From NCBI GenBank assembly GCA_023254755.1, contig JALRKU010000186.1, positions 1 to 6,093 on the forward strand: a DNA stretch of 6,093 nucleotides, written 5' to 3'. The position numbers and the translations under genes are program-made. Positions 1 through 5,600 of this stretch are shown one piece after another. Source of the stretch: Aeromicrobium sp. (GTDB lineage: Bacteria > Actinomycetota > Actinomycetes > Propionibacteriales > Nocardioidaceae). The notes beneath the pieces are model-generated. The model was given only the letters and a program-made list of their open reading frames with translations, was not told the origin of the DNA and did not search any database. Position 1 is the stretch's first letter. Each line of letters opens with the position of its first letter.

Positions 1-435
1 CCTGCGGTCGCTGACGCCCGAGGGCTCGCCACGCCGGTACCGGCGGTGGCAGTCGTACGGCGAGTCCAAGCTGGCCAACCTGGTGTTCGCGATGGAGCTC
101 GACCGGCGCGTCAAGGCCGCCGGGCTCGGCGTCGTGAGCGTCCCAACTTGCAGAGCACGGGCCTCGACATGGGCAGCAGCGCGCTGCCCGGCATGGCGCT
201 GCACCAGGTGTCGCGCCTCGTCGGGCAGTCGGCCGAGGCCGGCGCCTGGCCGTCGCTGATGGCCGCCACGGACCCCACGTTGACCGGCGGCGAGTACCTC
301 GGTCCGTCGGGCCCGGGCGGGCTCCGCGGCCGACCGAAGCGGGTCGGCATGTCGCGCACGGCGCACGACGAGGCGCTGGCCGACGCGCTCTGGATCGCCA
401 CCGAGTCGGCGGCCGGCGTCTCGTTCGAGGTCTGA
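1..435 (+). pseudogene. Short-chain dehydrogenase/reductase, C-terminal part, frame-disrupted (partial at left edge)
   Basis: NAD(P)-dependent oxidoreductase of the classical SDR fold, resembling the retinol dehydrogenase/WWOX-like group; the substrate is unknown. Reading frame 2 (from base 2) shows the catalytic YxxxK as YGESK (Tyr codon 56-58, Lys codon 68-70), followed by LANLVFAMELDRR and the beta strand GLGVVSV. At about base 143 the meaningful frame switches to frame 1, where NLQSTGLDMGSS continues, followed by GGEYLGPSGPGGLRGRPKRVG, a hallmark tail of this group, and a TGA at 433-435. Family members normally carry roughly nine residues around an HPGYxxT motif between the VVSV-like strand and NLQ. 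Only two bases remain here, so about 25 bases appear deleted and the frame is lost. The family call is firm. Whether this is a true pseudogene or a sequencing or assembly error cannot be decided from the window. The Rossmann nucleotide-binding half lies outside the left edge. Confidence 0.8.
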
Positions 436-446
436 GGACCCGGCGG

Positions 447-1745
447 CTAACCCAGCCCGGTCATGCGTGAGCGGGCGTCCGGATCCTCGGCGAGGAGCGC
501 CGCGCGGGTGCGTCGGCGGTAGCGCCACAGCTGGGTCAGGCCGAGCGCCCAGAGCAGGTACTGGAACGACATCGCCCACCGGAACGCCCCGGGCGTGTAG
601 GCAGTGCTGTCGCCCGGCGTGCGCCAGTCGAGGATCAGGCCGATCGCGATGACGAGGACCAGGCTCGCGACGAAGCCCGCCTGGTTCACGATGGCCGTCG
701 CGCTCGCGACCCGGTCCGCCGGATTCGACGTGCGGGCGAGGTCGAAGCCGATCATCGACGCCGGGCCACCGACACCCGCGATCACCACGAGCGCCACCAG
801 CACCGGCAGCGGCGCCTGGCCGGGCCACGCGAGCACGACCGTCCAGATCGTCACGATCGCGACCACGACGCCGATGACGATCGTGGAGCGGTGCCACGGG
901 TCGCGGCCGATCGCCCAGCCGATCAACGGTCCGGCGCCCATGATGGCGACGACCATGAGGGTCAGGAGCGTGCCGGCCGCCGCCGACGACAGCCCCTCGC
1001 CGCGCACCAGGAACGGGTAGCCCCAGAGCAGGCCGAGCGTGGTGGCGCTGAACTGGGTCGTGAAGTGGGTCCAGAAGCCGAGTCGGGTGCCCGGCTGGCG
1101 CCACGACGCCGCCAGGCGCGAGCGGATGCCGGACCACGACAGGCGGTCGCCCCGCAGGATCCGGTCGGTCGGGGCGTCGTGGACGACCAGCACGAGGGCG
1201 ACGGCGAAGACCAGCCCGAGACCTCCGGCCGCGAGGTAGGTCGGTGTCCAGCCGAGCTCGCGGAGCGCCCACGTCATGGGCGCCGCCGCCACGACAGCGC
1301 CCAGCTGGCCGGTCACGCCGGTCAGCTGGGTGATGAGCGGGATGCGTCGCACGGGAAACCACGCGGCGACCAGGCGCAGCACGCAGATGAAGGTCATCGC
1401 GTCGCCGATGCCGACGAACACCCGGGCCACCAGCGCGGCGGGATAGGAGTCGGCAAGCGCGAACCCCGCCTGCGCCAGCGAGATGGTCGTCGTGCCGGCG
1501 ATCAGCACGGCGCGGGCGCCGAAGCGGTCGACCAGCAGACCCACGGGGATCTGCATGCCCGCGTACACCAGCAGCTGCAGCATGACGAACGTGGCCAGCT
1601 GCGACGCCGAGATGCCGAAGCGGTCGCTGGCCGCCAGTCCCGCGACCGCGAGCGACGAGCGGTGGAACACGGCCAGCAGGTAGACCGCGACCGCGAGGCC
1701 CCAGATGCGCCACGCCCCGCCCGGGACGACGACGTTCTGGCTCAC
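447..1745 (-). CDS. MFS transporter, substrate unknown
   Basis: A 432-residue inner-membrane secondary transporter of the major facilitator superfamily, the usual length for a 12-helix member. Motif A of the loop between helices 2 and 3 is visible as GLLVDRFGARAV (about residues 69-80). Hydrophobic helices are spread over both halves and separated by a polar central loop at about residues 189-220 (HDAPTDRILRGDRLSW...). The C-terminal tail is basic and cytosolic (WRYRRRTR). The start is the GTG at 1743-1745. An in-frame TAG lies only four codons upstream (1755-1757) and the next internal Met is at residue 55, so no other start would give a full first helix. There is no good Shine-Dalgarno in front of it, which suggests a leaderless transcript. 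It is divergent from the DUF1684 gene and ends 11 bases from the broken SDR. It could be a metabolite or drug exporter or an uptake permease; the sequence does not say which. Confidence 0.9.
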   Translation of the reverse strand: MSQNVVVPGGAWRIWGLAVAVYLLAVFHRSSLAVAGLAASDRFGISASQLATFVMLQLLVYAGMQIPVGLLVDRFGARAVLIAGTTTISLAQAGFALADSYPAALVARVFVGIGDAMTFICVLRLVAAWFPVRRIPLITQLTGVTGQLGAVVAAAPMTWALRELGWTPTYLAAGGLGLVFAVALVLVVHDAPTDRILRGDRLSWSGIRSRLAASWRQPGTRLGFWTHFTTQFSATTLGLLWGYPFLVRGEGLSSAAAGTLLTLMVVAIMGAGPLIGWAIGRDPWHRSTIVIGVVVAIVTIWTVVLAWPGQAPLPVLVALVVIAGVGGPASMIGFDLARTSNPADRVASATAIVNQAGFVASLVLVIAIGLILDWRTPGDSTAYTPGAFRWAMSFQYLLWALGLTQLWRYRRRTRAALLAEDPDARSRMTGLG

Positions 1746-1751
1746 CGACCA

Positions 1752-1757
1752 AGCCTA
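1752..1757 (-). promoter_or_regulatory. Candidate -10 element for a leaderless MFS transporter mRNA
   Basis: On the minus strand TAGGCT (TAnnnT type) lies six bases before the GTG start of the transporter, which would place transcription initiation on or next to the G of the start codon. Leaderless genes with this geometry are common in actinobacteria. No clear -35 hexamer is visible at the expected distance, so this rests on position and the missing ribosome binding site. Confidence 0.4.
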
Positions 1758-1764
1758 CGTCCGG

Positions 1765-1777
1765 AGGCCGTCGGCCT
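1765..1777. promoter_or_regulatory. Inverted repeat in the divergent spacer, possible operator
   Basis: AGGCCG-T-CGGCCT is a perfect 6-bp inverted repeat around one central base. It sits in the 65-bp spacer between the divergent transporter and DUF1684 genes, just upstream of the candidate -10 of the transporter. A regulator dimer could bind here and affect either gene. GC-rich palindromes of this size also arise by chance, and no regulator gene is adjacent in the window. Confidence 0.25.
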
Positions 1778-1810
1778 GCCGGGCGGCCGGGGCCGTGCCA
1801 CGGTGGGAGC

Positions 1811-2401
1811 ATGACCTCGGATCGCCTCACCCTCGTCGACTGGCGGGTCCGCGTCGCCGACCTCTACGCGCGGGTGCGAGCCCAGGCCGACCCGCTCGAC
1901 GGGCACCGACTCTGGCGGGAGGGTCGGGCCGAGCTCTTCGCCCACCACCCGCAGAGTCCGACCGAGCGCTGGGAGACGCGGGACTCCGTGCCCTACTGGC
2001 CCTACGACCCGCGGTGGCGCTTCGAGGTCCCCCTGCTCGACGCGGAGCCCGCCGAGCTCCTCGCACCGGGTGGGGACGACGGCACCGTGACCCTGCGACG
2101 GACGGGCCGCGTCGACCTGCCCGGCGTCGGCAGCCTCGACGTGTGGTGGCTCGACCAGTACGCCGGCGGAGTCTTCGTGCCGCTGAAGGACGCGACCAGC
2201 GGCACCACCTCGTACGGCGGCGGTCGCTACCTGCTCGACACCGCCAAGGGCGCCTGGCTGGGCGGCGAGGACGGCACCGTCGTGCTCGACCTCAACTTCG
2301 CCTACCACCCGAGCTGCCGCTACGACCCGCGCTGGATCTGCCCCCTCGCGCCCCCGGGCAACACCGTCGACGTCGCCGTCGAGGCGGGCGAGCGGCTCTG
2401 A
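1811..2401 (+). CDS. DUF1684 family protein
   Basis: A 196-residue soluble protein matching the pattern of the DUF1684 family, whose biochemical function is not established. Family hallmarks visible are VPLKDATSGTTSYGGGRYL (residues 123-141), then DLNFAYHPSC (160-169) and ICPLAPPGN (176-184), where the family typically reads DFNxAYNPxC...CPLPPxxN. Cys169 and Cys177 lie in this last segment. The N-terminal third is a helical, charged region (WRVRVADLYARVRAQ) leading into a YWPYDPRWRF stretch. There is no signal peptide or membrane helix. The ATG is preceded by GGTGGGAGC, a purine-rich but closely spaced ribosome binding site. The gene stands alone on the plus strand, divergent from the transporter and convergent with the membrane protein gene six bases beyond its stop, so the neighbours give no clue to its role. 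Confidence 0.88.
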   Translation: MTSDRLTLVDWRVRVADLYARVRAQADPLDGHRLWREGRAELFAHHPQSPTERWETRDSVPYWPYDPRWRFEVPLLDAEPAELLAPGGDDGTVTLRRTGRVDLPGVGSLDVWWLDQYAGGVFVPLKDATSGTTSYGGGRYLLDTAKGAWLGGEDGTVVLDLNFAYHPSCRYDPRWICPLAPPGNTVDVAVEAGERL

Positions 2402-2407
2402 CCCCGC

Positions 2408-3604
2408 TCACGAGCCCAGGTACTTGCCGGCCATCTTGATCGTCCCGGGTCCATCCGGCACGGAGCGCTCCGTGCACGCACCCGTGGCGCCGTCGCAGGT
2501 CGTCACCGTCCGCCCGTCGACCCGCATGAGGCGCCCGTCGGGCGTCCAGCCGTAGTCGAAGCCGTCGCCCGGCAGCGTCACCCGACGGCCCGAGTCGACC
2601 GACGTGACCGTGACGACCGGCGACTCGACGTCCTCGCCGGTCCGGCCGTCGGAGTAGCCGATCACCTGCCCGTCCCTGCCCAGCATCCGCATCGTCGTGC
2701 TGGTGAGGACGAACCGGCCGTCCGGCGACAGGGCGTTCATGGCGAAGACCCCGTCGCCGGGGCCAGCCAGGTCGCGCACGGACCTCAACCGCTCTGACGG
2801 GCCGAGCCGCAGCACGTCGGCCTCGAGCTCGCCACCGAGCGCGCGCCCCCCTCCGACCGACGGCAGCTGGACGCCAGGGACCTCGGCCGCCGTCCGCCCC
2901 GTGCGCCAGTCGATCACCCGCTGGGCCCCGTCGACGCCGACCACGACGTAGTCGCCGGTCAGGCCGATCGGCGGCACGTCCCACCCGGCCCACGTGTAGG
3001 GCGCGTCGAAGCCGGTGGTGGCGATCTCACGACCCGTGGAGGCCTCGACGACGTGGACCTCGAAACCTGTCGATGCCCTGGTCACGTAGGCGAACCGATC
3101 AGCCTGCGCGTCCGCTCCCGGGACCACCTTGCCCGGCAGGTCGAGCCGGCGCACCGACCCGTCGGTGCCGACGTAGACGTAGTCGCGCCGGGCGTCTCCC
3201 CTGACGTCGTTCGTCACCCCGGCGATCACGCCGTCGGCCGTGTAGTACATCAGCTGCACCGTGACGCCGAGATCGACGGAGAAGTCGGGATCGCTGAACC
3301 ACAAGGTGTGACCGCGGGAGAACGCCCCTCCGGTGCGGTAGGCCGCTGCGACGCGCTCGACGTCGTCCTGCGAGATGCTCGACGTGACTCCGTCTGCAGA
3401 GAACGACGTCTTGTCGTGGGCGCCACCGATCACCACGGCACCGCCGAGCAGGGCGCCCACGACCGCAGTCGTCAACCCGCCACGCACGGCCGCCCGACGG
3501 CGGCGCACGCGGCGTCCTCGCCGCAGCACGTCGGTGAGCGGGAGCTCGGGGACCGTCTCGGCAGCGACGTGCTCGCGGATCCGGTCGATCATCAGGTCGG
3601 TCAT
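2408..3604 (-). CDS. Membrane-anchored beta-propeller-like protein, putative anti-sigma factor of the adjacent SigE-family sigma
   Basis: A 398-residue single-pass membrane protein. Residues 1-42 form a cytosolic segment ending in a strongly basic stretch (RRGRRVRRRRAAVRG). One transmembrane helix follows at about 43-62 (GLTTAVVGALLGGAVVIGG), oriented N-terminus in by the positive-inside rule. Residues 70-398 are a predicted extracytoplasmic beta-rich domain with repeated blade-like strands (for example DYVYVGTDGSVRRLDLPG, ALSPDGRFVLTS, GFDYGWTPDGRLMRVDG), as in TolB/WD40-like propellers. Cys370 and Cys377 could form a disulfide outside the cell. The ATG overlaps the sigma gene stop as ATGA and has its own GAGAGG site, so the two proteins are probably made together. 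That pairing and topology suggest the short N-terminal tail holds the sigma factor until the outer domain senses something. No HxxxCxxC zinc anti-sigma motif is present, so the anti-sigma role is inferred from context. I saw no enzyme motif. Confidence 0.8.
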   Translation of the reverse strand: MTDLMIDRIREHVAAETVPELPLTDVLRRGRRVRRRRAAVRGGLTTAVVGALLGGAVVIGGAHDKTSFSADGVTSSISQDDVERVAAAYRTGGAFSRGHTLWFSDPDFSVDLGVTVQLMYYTADGVIAGVTNDVRGDARRDYVYVGTDGSVRRLDLPGKVVPGADAQADRFAYVTRASTGFEVHVVEASTGREIATTGFDAPYTWAGWDVPPIGLTGDYVVVGVDGAQRVIDWRTGRTAAEVPGVQLPSVGGGRALGGELEADVLRLGPSERLRSVRDLAGPGDGVFAMNALSPDGRFVLTSTTMRMLGRDGQVIGYSDGRTGEDVESPVVTVTSVDSGRRVTLPGDGFDYGWTPDGRLMRVDGRTVTTCDGATGACTERSVPDGPGTIKMAGKYLGS

Positions 3605-4122
3605 GGCGTGAACCTCTCGTGAGCGGATTCGACGTGGCGCCGCAGCGCGGACAGGGCAGCCGAGGTCTGGCTCTTGACCGTGCCTCGGGAGACGTTCAGC
3701 AGGTCGGCGGTCTCCTCGACCGACAGGTCCTCCAGGAACCGCAGGGCGACGACCGAGCGTTGTCCGGGCGGCAGCGCACGGAGCGCGTCACCCAGATCGG
3801 CGCGGTCGACGAGCTCGGACACGTGGTCGCCAGCGGCCGGCTCGTCGTGCTCGAGCGGCGCGGAGACGCCGACCTGCTCGTGCGTGGAGGACCGACGGCG
3901 GAACCAGTCGTTCGTGACGTTCACCAGCACGCGGCGGACGTACGCCTGACGCCGGTCGCTCGTCCGGACCCGAGGCCACGCGACGTAGGCCCGCACCAGC
4001 GCCGACTGCACGAGGTCCTCGGCGAGCTGCCGGTCGCCCACCATGACCACGGCCGTGCGGAACAGCTGTGGCCACGCGACGCGCGCGAACTCGCTGAACT
4101 CCGCTTCGGTGCTGGACCGCAC
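3601..4122 (-). CDS. SigE-family ECF RNA polymerase sigma factor
   Basis: A 173-residue group IV (ECF) sigma factor of the actinobacterial SigE-like family. It would direct RNA polymerase to a small stress or envelope regulon. Region 2 spans about residues 12-78, with the core-binding/-10 segment around RQLAEDLVQSALVRAYVAW followed by AYVRRVLVNVTNDWFRRR. A variable linker with the acidic piece LEHDEPAAGDH follows. Region 4 spans about 108-162 with LPPGQRSVVALRFLEDLS and the helix-turn-helix VEETADLLNVSRGTVKSQ. The GTG at 4120-4122 was chosen because a strong GGAGGAGG lies four bases upstream and the protein then begins where family members do (RSSTEAEFSEFARVAW). The open frame continues upstream, but that part is antisense shadow of the E2 gene. 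The stop overlaps the membrane protein start (ATGA). A candidate ECF promoter lies directly upstream, which suggests autoregulation separate from the bkd genes. Confidence 0.93.
   Translation of the reverse strand: MRSSTEAEFSEFARVAWPQLFRTAVVMVGDRQLAEDLVQSALVRAYVAWPRVRTSDRRQAYVRRVLVNVTNDWFRRRSSTHEQVGVSAPLEHDEPAAGDHVSELVDRADLGDALRALPPGQRSVVALRFLEDLSVEETADLLNVSRGTVKSQTSAALSALRRHVESAHERFTP
3613..3618 (-). promoter_or_regulatory. Ribosome binding site of the membrane protein gene
   Basis: GAGAGG eight bases before the ATG at 3604, lying inside the last codons of the sigma gene. Together with the ATGA overlap it supports this start and translational coupling. Confidence 0.65.
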
Positions 4123-4126
4123 GGCG

Positions 4127-4134
4127 CCTCCTCC
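4127..4134 (-). promoter_or_regulatory. Ribosome binding site that fixes the sigma factor start
   Basis: GGAGGAGG ends four bases before the GTG at 4122; its first GGAGG is seven bases away. It is the strongest Shine-Dalgarno in the window and marks the GTG as the true start within a frame that stays open far upstream. Confidence 0.8.
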
Positions 4135-4150
4135 GCAATGACGTCCCCAT

Positions 4151-4161
4151 CGTCTGAGACG
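4151..4161. promoter_or_regulatory. Inverted repeat overlapping the candidate -10 of the sigma operon
   Basis: CGTCTGAGACG is a perfect 5-bp inverted repeat around one base. It covers the candidate -10 element and the probable transcription start. It could be an operator or only a by-product of the CGTC motif being mirrored; it is too short to act as a terminator. Confidence 0.25.
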
Positions 4162-4184
4162 GCTTGAGGTCGCGGAAGGGTTGG
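4158..4184 (-). promoter_or_regulatory. Candidate ECF-type promoter of the sigma/membrane-protein operon
   Basis: On the minus strand CCAACC (4184-4179) is followed after 17 bases by CGTC (4161-4158), with T next. This resembles the AAC / CGTC halves of ECF sigma promoters. It starts 12 bases after the E2 stop codon and would give a short leader of about 30 bases that includes the GGAGGAGG site. Autoregulation by the encoded sigma factor is an inference from position and motif. Confidence 0.5.
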
Positions 4185-4196
4185 CTGCCGCGCCCC

Positions 4197-5600
4197 CTAG
4201 AAGGTCAGGGCGGTGGCGGGGTCGTGGAGGATCGACGCGACGTCGGCAAGGAAGTGCGAGCCCTGCTCGCCGTCGACCAGCCGGTGGTCGAAGCTGAGCG
4301 CGAGGGTCGTGACCCAGCGCGGCACGATCGCGTCGTCGTCGGCGACCCACGGGCGCCTCGCGATCTGCCCGACCGCGAGGATGCCCGCCTCCCCGGGGTT
4401 GAGGATCGGGGTGCCGGCGTCGATCCCGAAGACGCCGACGTTGGTCAGCGTGAACGAGCCACCCGCCATCTGCGCGGGCTGCGTGCGCCCGGCCCGGGCC
4501 GTCTCGGTGAGCTCGCCGATCGCGCGCGCCAGCTCCAGCAGGGACAGCTGGTCGGCACCCGGGATGTTGGGCACCACCAGGCCCCGGTCGGTCGCGGCAG
4601 CGACGCCGAGCGTGATCGACTGCTTGAGCACGATCTCCTGCGCGGCCTCGTCCCAGCTCGAGTTGAGCTCGGGCGTGCGCCGCATCGCCAGACAGATCGC
4701 CTTCGCCACGATCACGGTCGGCGACACCTTGACGTCGGCGAACCGTCGGTCGGCACGGAGCCGCTCGACCAGGTCCACCGTGCGCGTCACGTCGACCGTG
4801 ACCCACTCGGTGACGTGGGGGGCGGTGAAGGCCGACGCGACCATCGCCTGCGCCGTCATCTTGCGGACGCCCTTGATGGGCACCCGCACCTCGCCGGCGG
4901 ACGGTGGCGGCGGCGACGGGGCCTCGGACCGCCCCCGCGCGAACGCCTCGACCTCGGCACGCGTGACGACGTCGCCCTCGCAGGGCACCTCCGCCAGGTC
5001 GACCCCCAGGTCCTTCGCGAGCTTGCGCACCGGCGGCCGGGCGAGCGGGCGGCCGCTGCCGAGCGGGCTCTCTTGCGCGACCCGCGCCGTGCCCTCTTGC
5101 GCGACCCGCGCTGTGCTCTCCTGCGCGACCCGCGCCGTGCTCTCTTGCGCGACCCGCGCTGTGCCCTCTTGCGCGACCCGCGCTGTGCTGCTGGCCGCGC
5201 TGACGCGCTCGGTGTCGACCGACGCGACCCGCGCCGGGCCGCCCGGCAGCGACGGCGGTCGGCGACGGCGTCGCGTGGGGGTGTCGGACCGCGGGCCGTA
5301 GCCGACCAGCATCGCCTGTCGCTCACCCGCAGGAGCGGTCTCGGTGGCCGGAACCTCCGTCGGCAGATCGGCACCGATGCGGATGATCGGGGTGCCCACC
5401 GCCACCGTCTCACCCTCGGCGACCAGCAGCGCACCGACCTCGCCGGCGTACGGACTGGGCAGCTCGACGACGGACTTGGCGGTCTCGATGTCGACCAGCA
5501 CGTCGTTGACCGCGACCGTCTGGCCGGGCGCGACGCGCCACGTGACGATCTCGGCCTCCGTCAGACCCTCGCCGACGTCGGGCAGCGTGAACTCGGGCAT
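4197..5600 (-). CDS. bkdC: Lipoyl E2 acyltransferase of a branched-chain 2-oxoacid dehydrogenase complex
   Basis: A 467-residue cytosolic core subunit that passes the acyl group from E1 via lipoyl-lysine to CoA. Residues 1-76 are one lipoyl domain with acceptor Lys42 in DIETAKSVVELPSP. Residues about 77-185 are a long linker containing an RRRRR patch (110-114) and five octapeptide repeats (138-177). Residues about 186-222 are the E3-binding domain (PPVRKLAKDLGVDLAEV...VTRAEVEAF), with a shortened loop where GTGPGG-like residues are usual. Residues about 236-467 are the catalytic domain with FTLTNVGVFGIDAGTPILNPGEAGIL and the active-site HxxxDG as DHRLVDG (His439, Asp443). The ATG shares one base with the E1-beta stop (TGATG), and GGGAGG lies six bases upstream. 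The partner E1-beta and the NVGVFGIDAGTPI segment favour a branched-chain rather than a pyruvate or 2-oxoglutarate complex; the substrate is not proven. Confidence 0.93.
   Translation of the reverse strand: MPEFTLPDVGEGLTEAEIVTWRVAPGQTVAVNDVLVDIETAKSVVELPSPYAGEVGALLVAEGETVAVGTPIIRIGADLPTEVPATETAPAGERQAMLVGYGPRSDTPTRRRRRPPSLPGGPARVASVDTERVSAASSTARVAQEGTARVAQESTARVAQESTARVAQEGTARVAQESPLGSGRPLARPPVRKLAKDLGVDLAEVPCEGDVVTRAEVEAFARGRSEAPSPPPPSAGEVRVPIKGVRKMTAQAMVASAFTAPHVTEWVTVDVTRTVDLVERLRADRRFADVKVSPTVIVAKAICLAMRRTPELNSSWDEAAQEIVLKQSITLGVAAATDRGLVVPNIPGADQLSLLELARAIGELTETARAGRTQPAQMAGGSFTLTNVGVFGIDAGTPILNPGEAGILAVGQIARRPWVADDDAIVPRWVTTLALSFDHRLVDGEQGSHFLADVASILHDPATALTF
5070..5189 (-). repeat. 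Five tandem 24-bp repeats inside the E2 linker
   Basis: Five consecutive 24-bp units (5189-5166, 5165-5142, 5141-5118, 5117-5094, 5093-5070 in coding order) encode STARVAQE, GTARVAQE, STARVAQE, STARVAQE, GTARVAQE. Units 1 and 4 are identical at DNA level. The others differ only at the first codon (AGC/GGC), the Thr codon (ACA/ACG) and the Gln codon (CAA/CAG). The unit is a multiple of three, so copy number changes would keep the frame. The low-GC codons CAA and ACA, unusual among the G/C-ending codons of this gene, are carried through most copies, which points to recent amplification from one unit. Confidence 0.97.
5193..5240 (-). repeat. Two decayed copies of the E2 linker octapeptide
   Basis: Residues 121-128 (GPARVASV) and 129-136 (DTERVSAA) align in 8-residue register with (S/G)TARVAQE: G/A/R/V/A match in the first, T/R/V in the second. 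One extra Ser (residue 137) separates them from the perfect array. They look like older diverged units or the seed from which the array grew. Confidence 0.5.

Noticed and set aside
46..144. An ATG-like start giving an N-terminus MAVVRRVQAGQ for the SDR 3' part.
   Set aside because: Before about base 143 the conserved SDR sequence (YGESKLAN) is in frame 2, so frame 1 there is noise and the gene begins outside the window.
891..1814. A 307-residue plus-strand open frame antisense to the MFS transporter.
   Set aside because: It is low-complexity and rich in Arg, Gln, Asp and His with no recognisable domain. The minus-strand frame has clear transmembrane helices and motif A.
1742..2308. A 188-residue minus-strand open frame antisense to the DUF1684 gene.
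   Set aside because: The plus-strand frame carries the DUF1684 motifs, and the antisense frame matches no family I recognise.
2402..2407. A bidirectional terminator between the convergent DUF1684 and membrane protein genes (and likewise at 436-446).
   Set aside because: The gaps are 6 and 11 bases with no stem-loop plus T-run. Any terminator must lie inside coding sequence and I could not identify one.
4123..4806. The upstream extension of the sigma factor frame to a start at 4806.
   Set aside because: It runs over the E2 coding region in the wrong frame and ignores the GGAGGAGG-GTG start at 4122, where family homology begins.
5070..5189. The direct repeat array considered as a CRISPR or iteron array.
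   Set aside because: The units are contiguous with no spacers, a multiple of three long and translated inside an intact E2 gene, so it is a coding tandem repeat.
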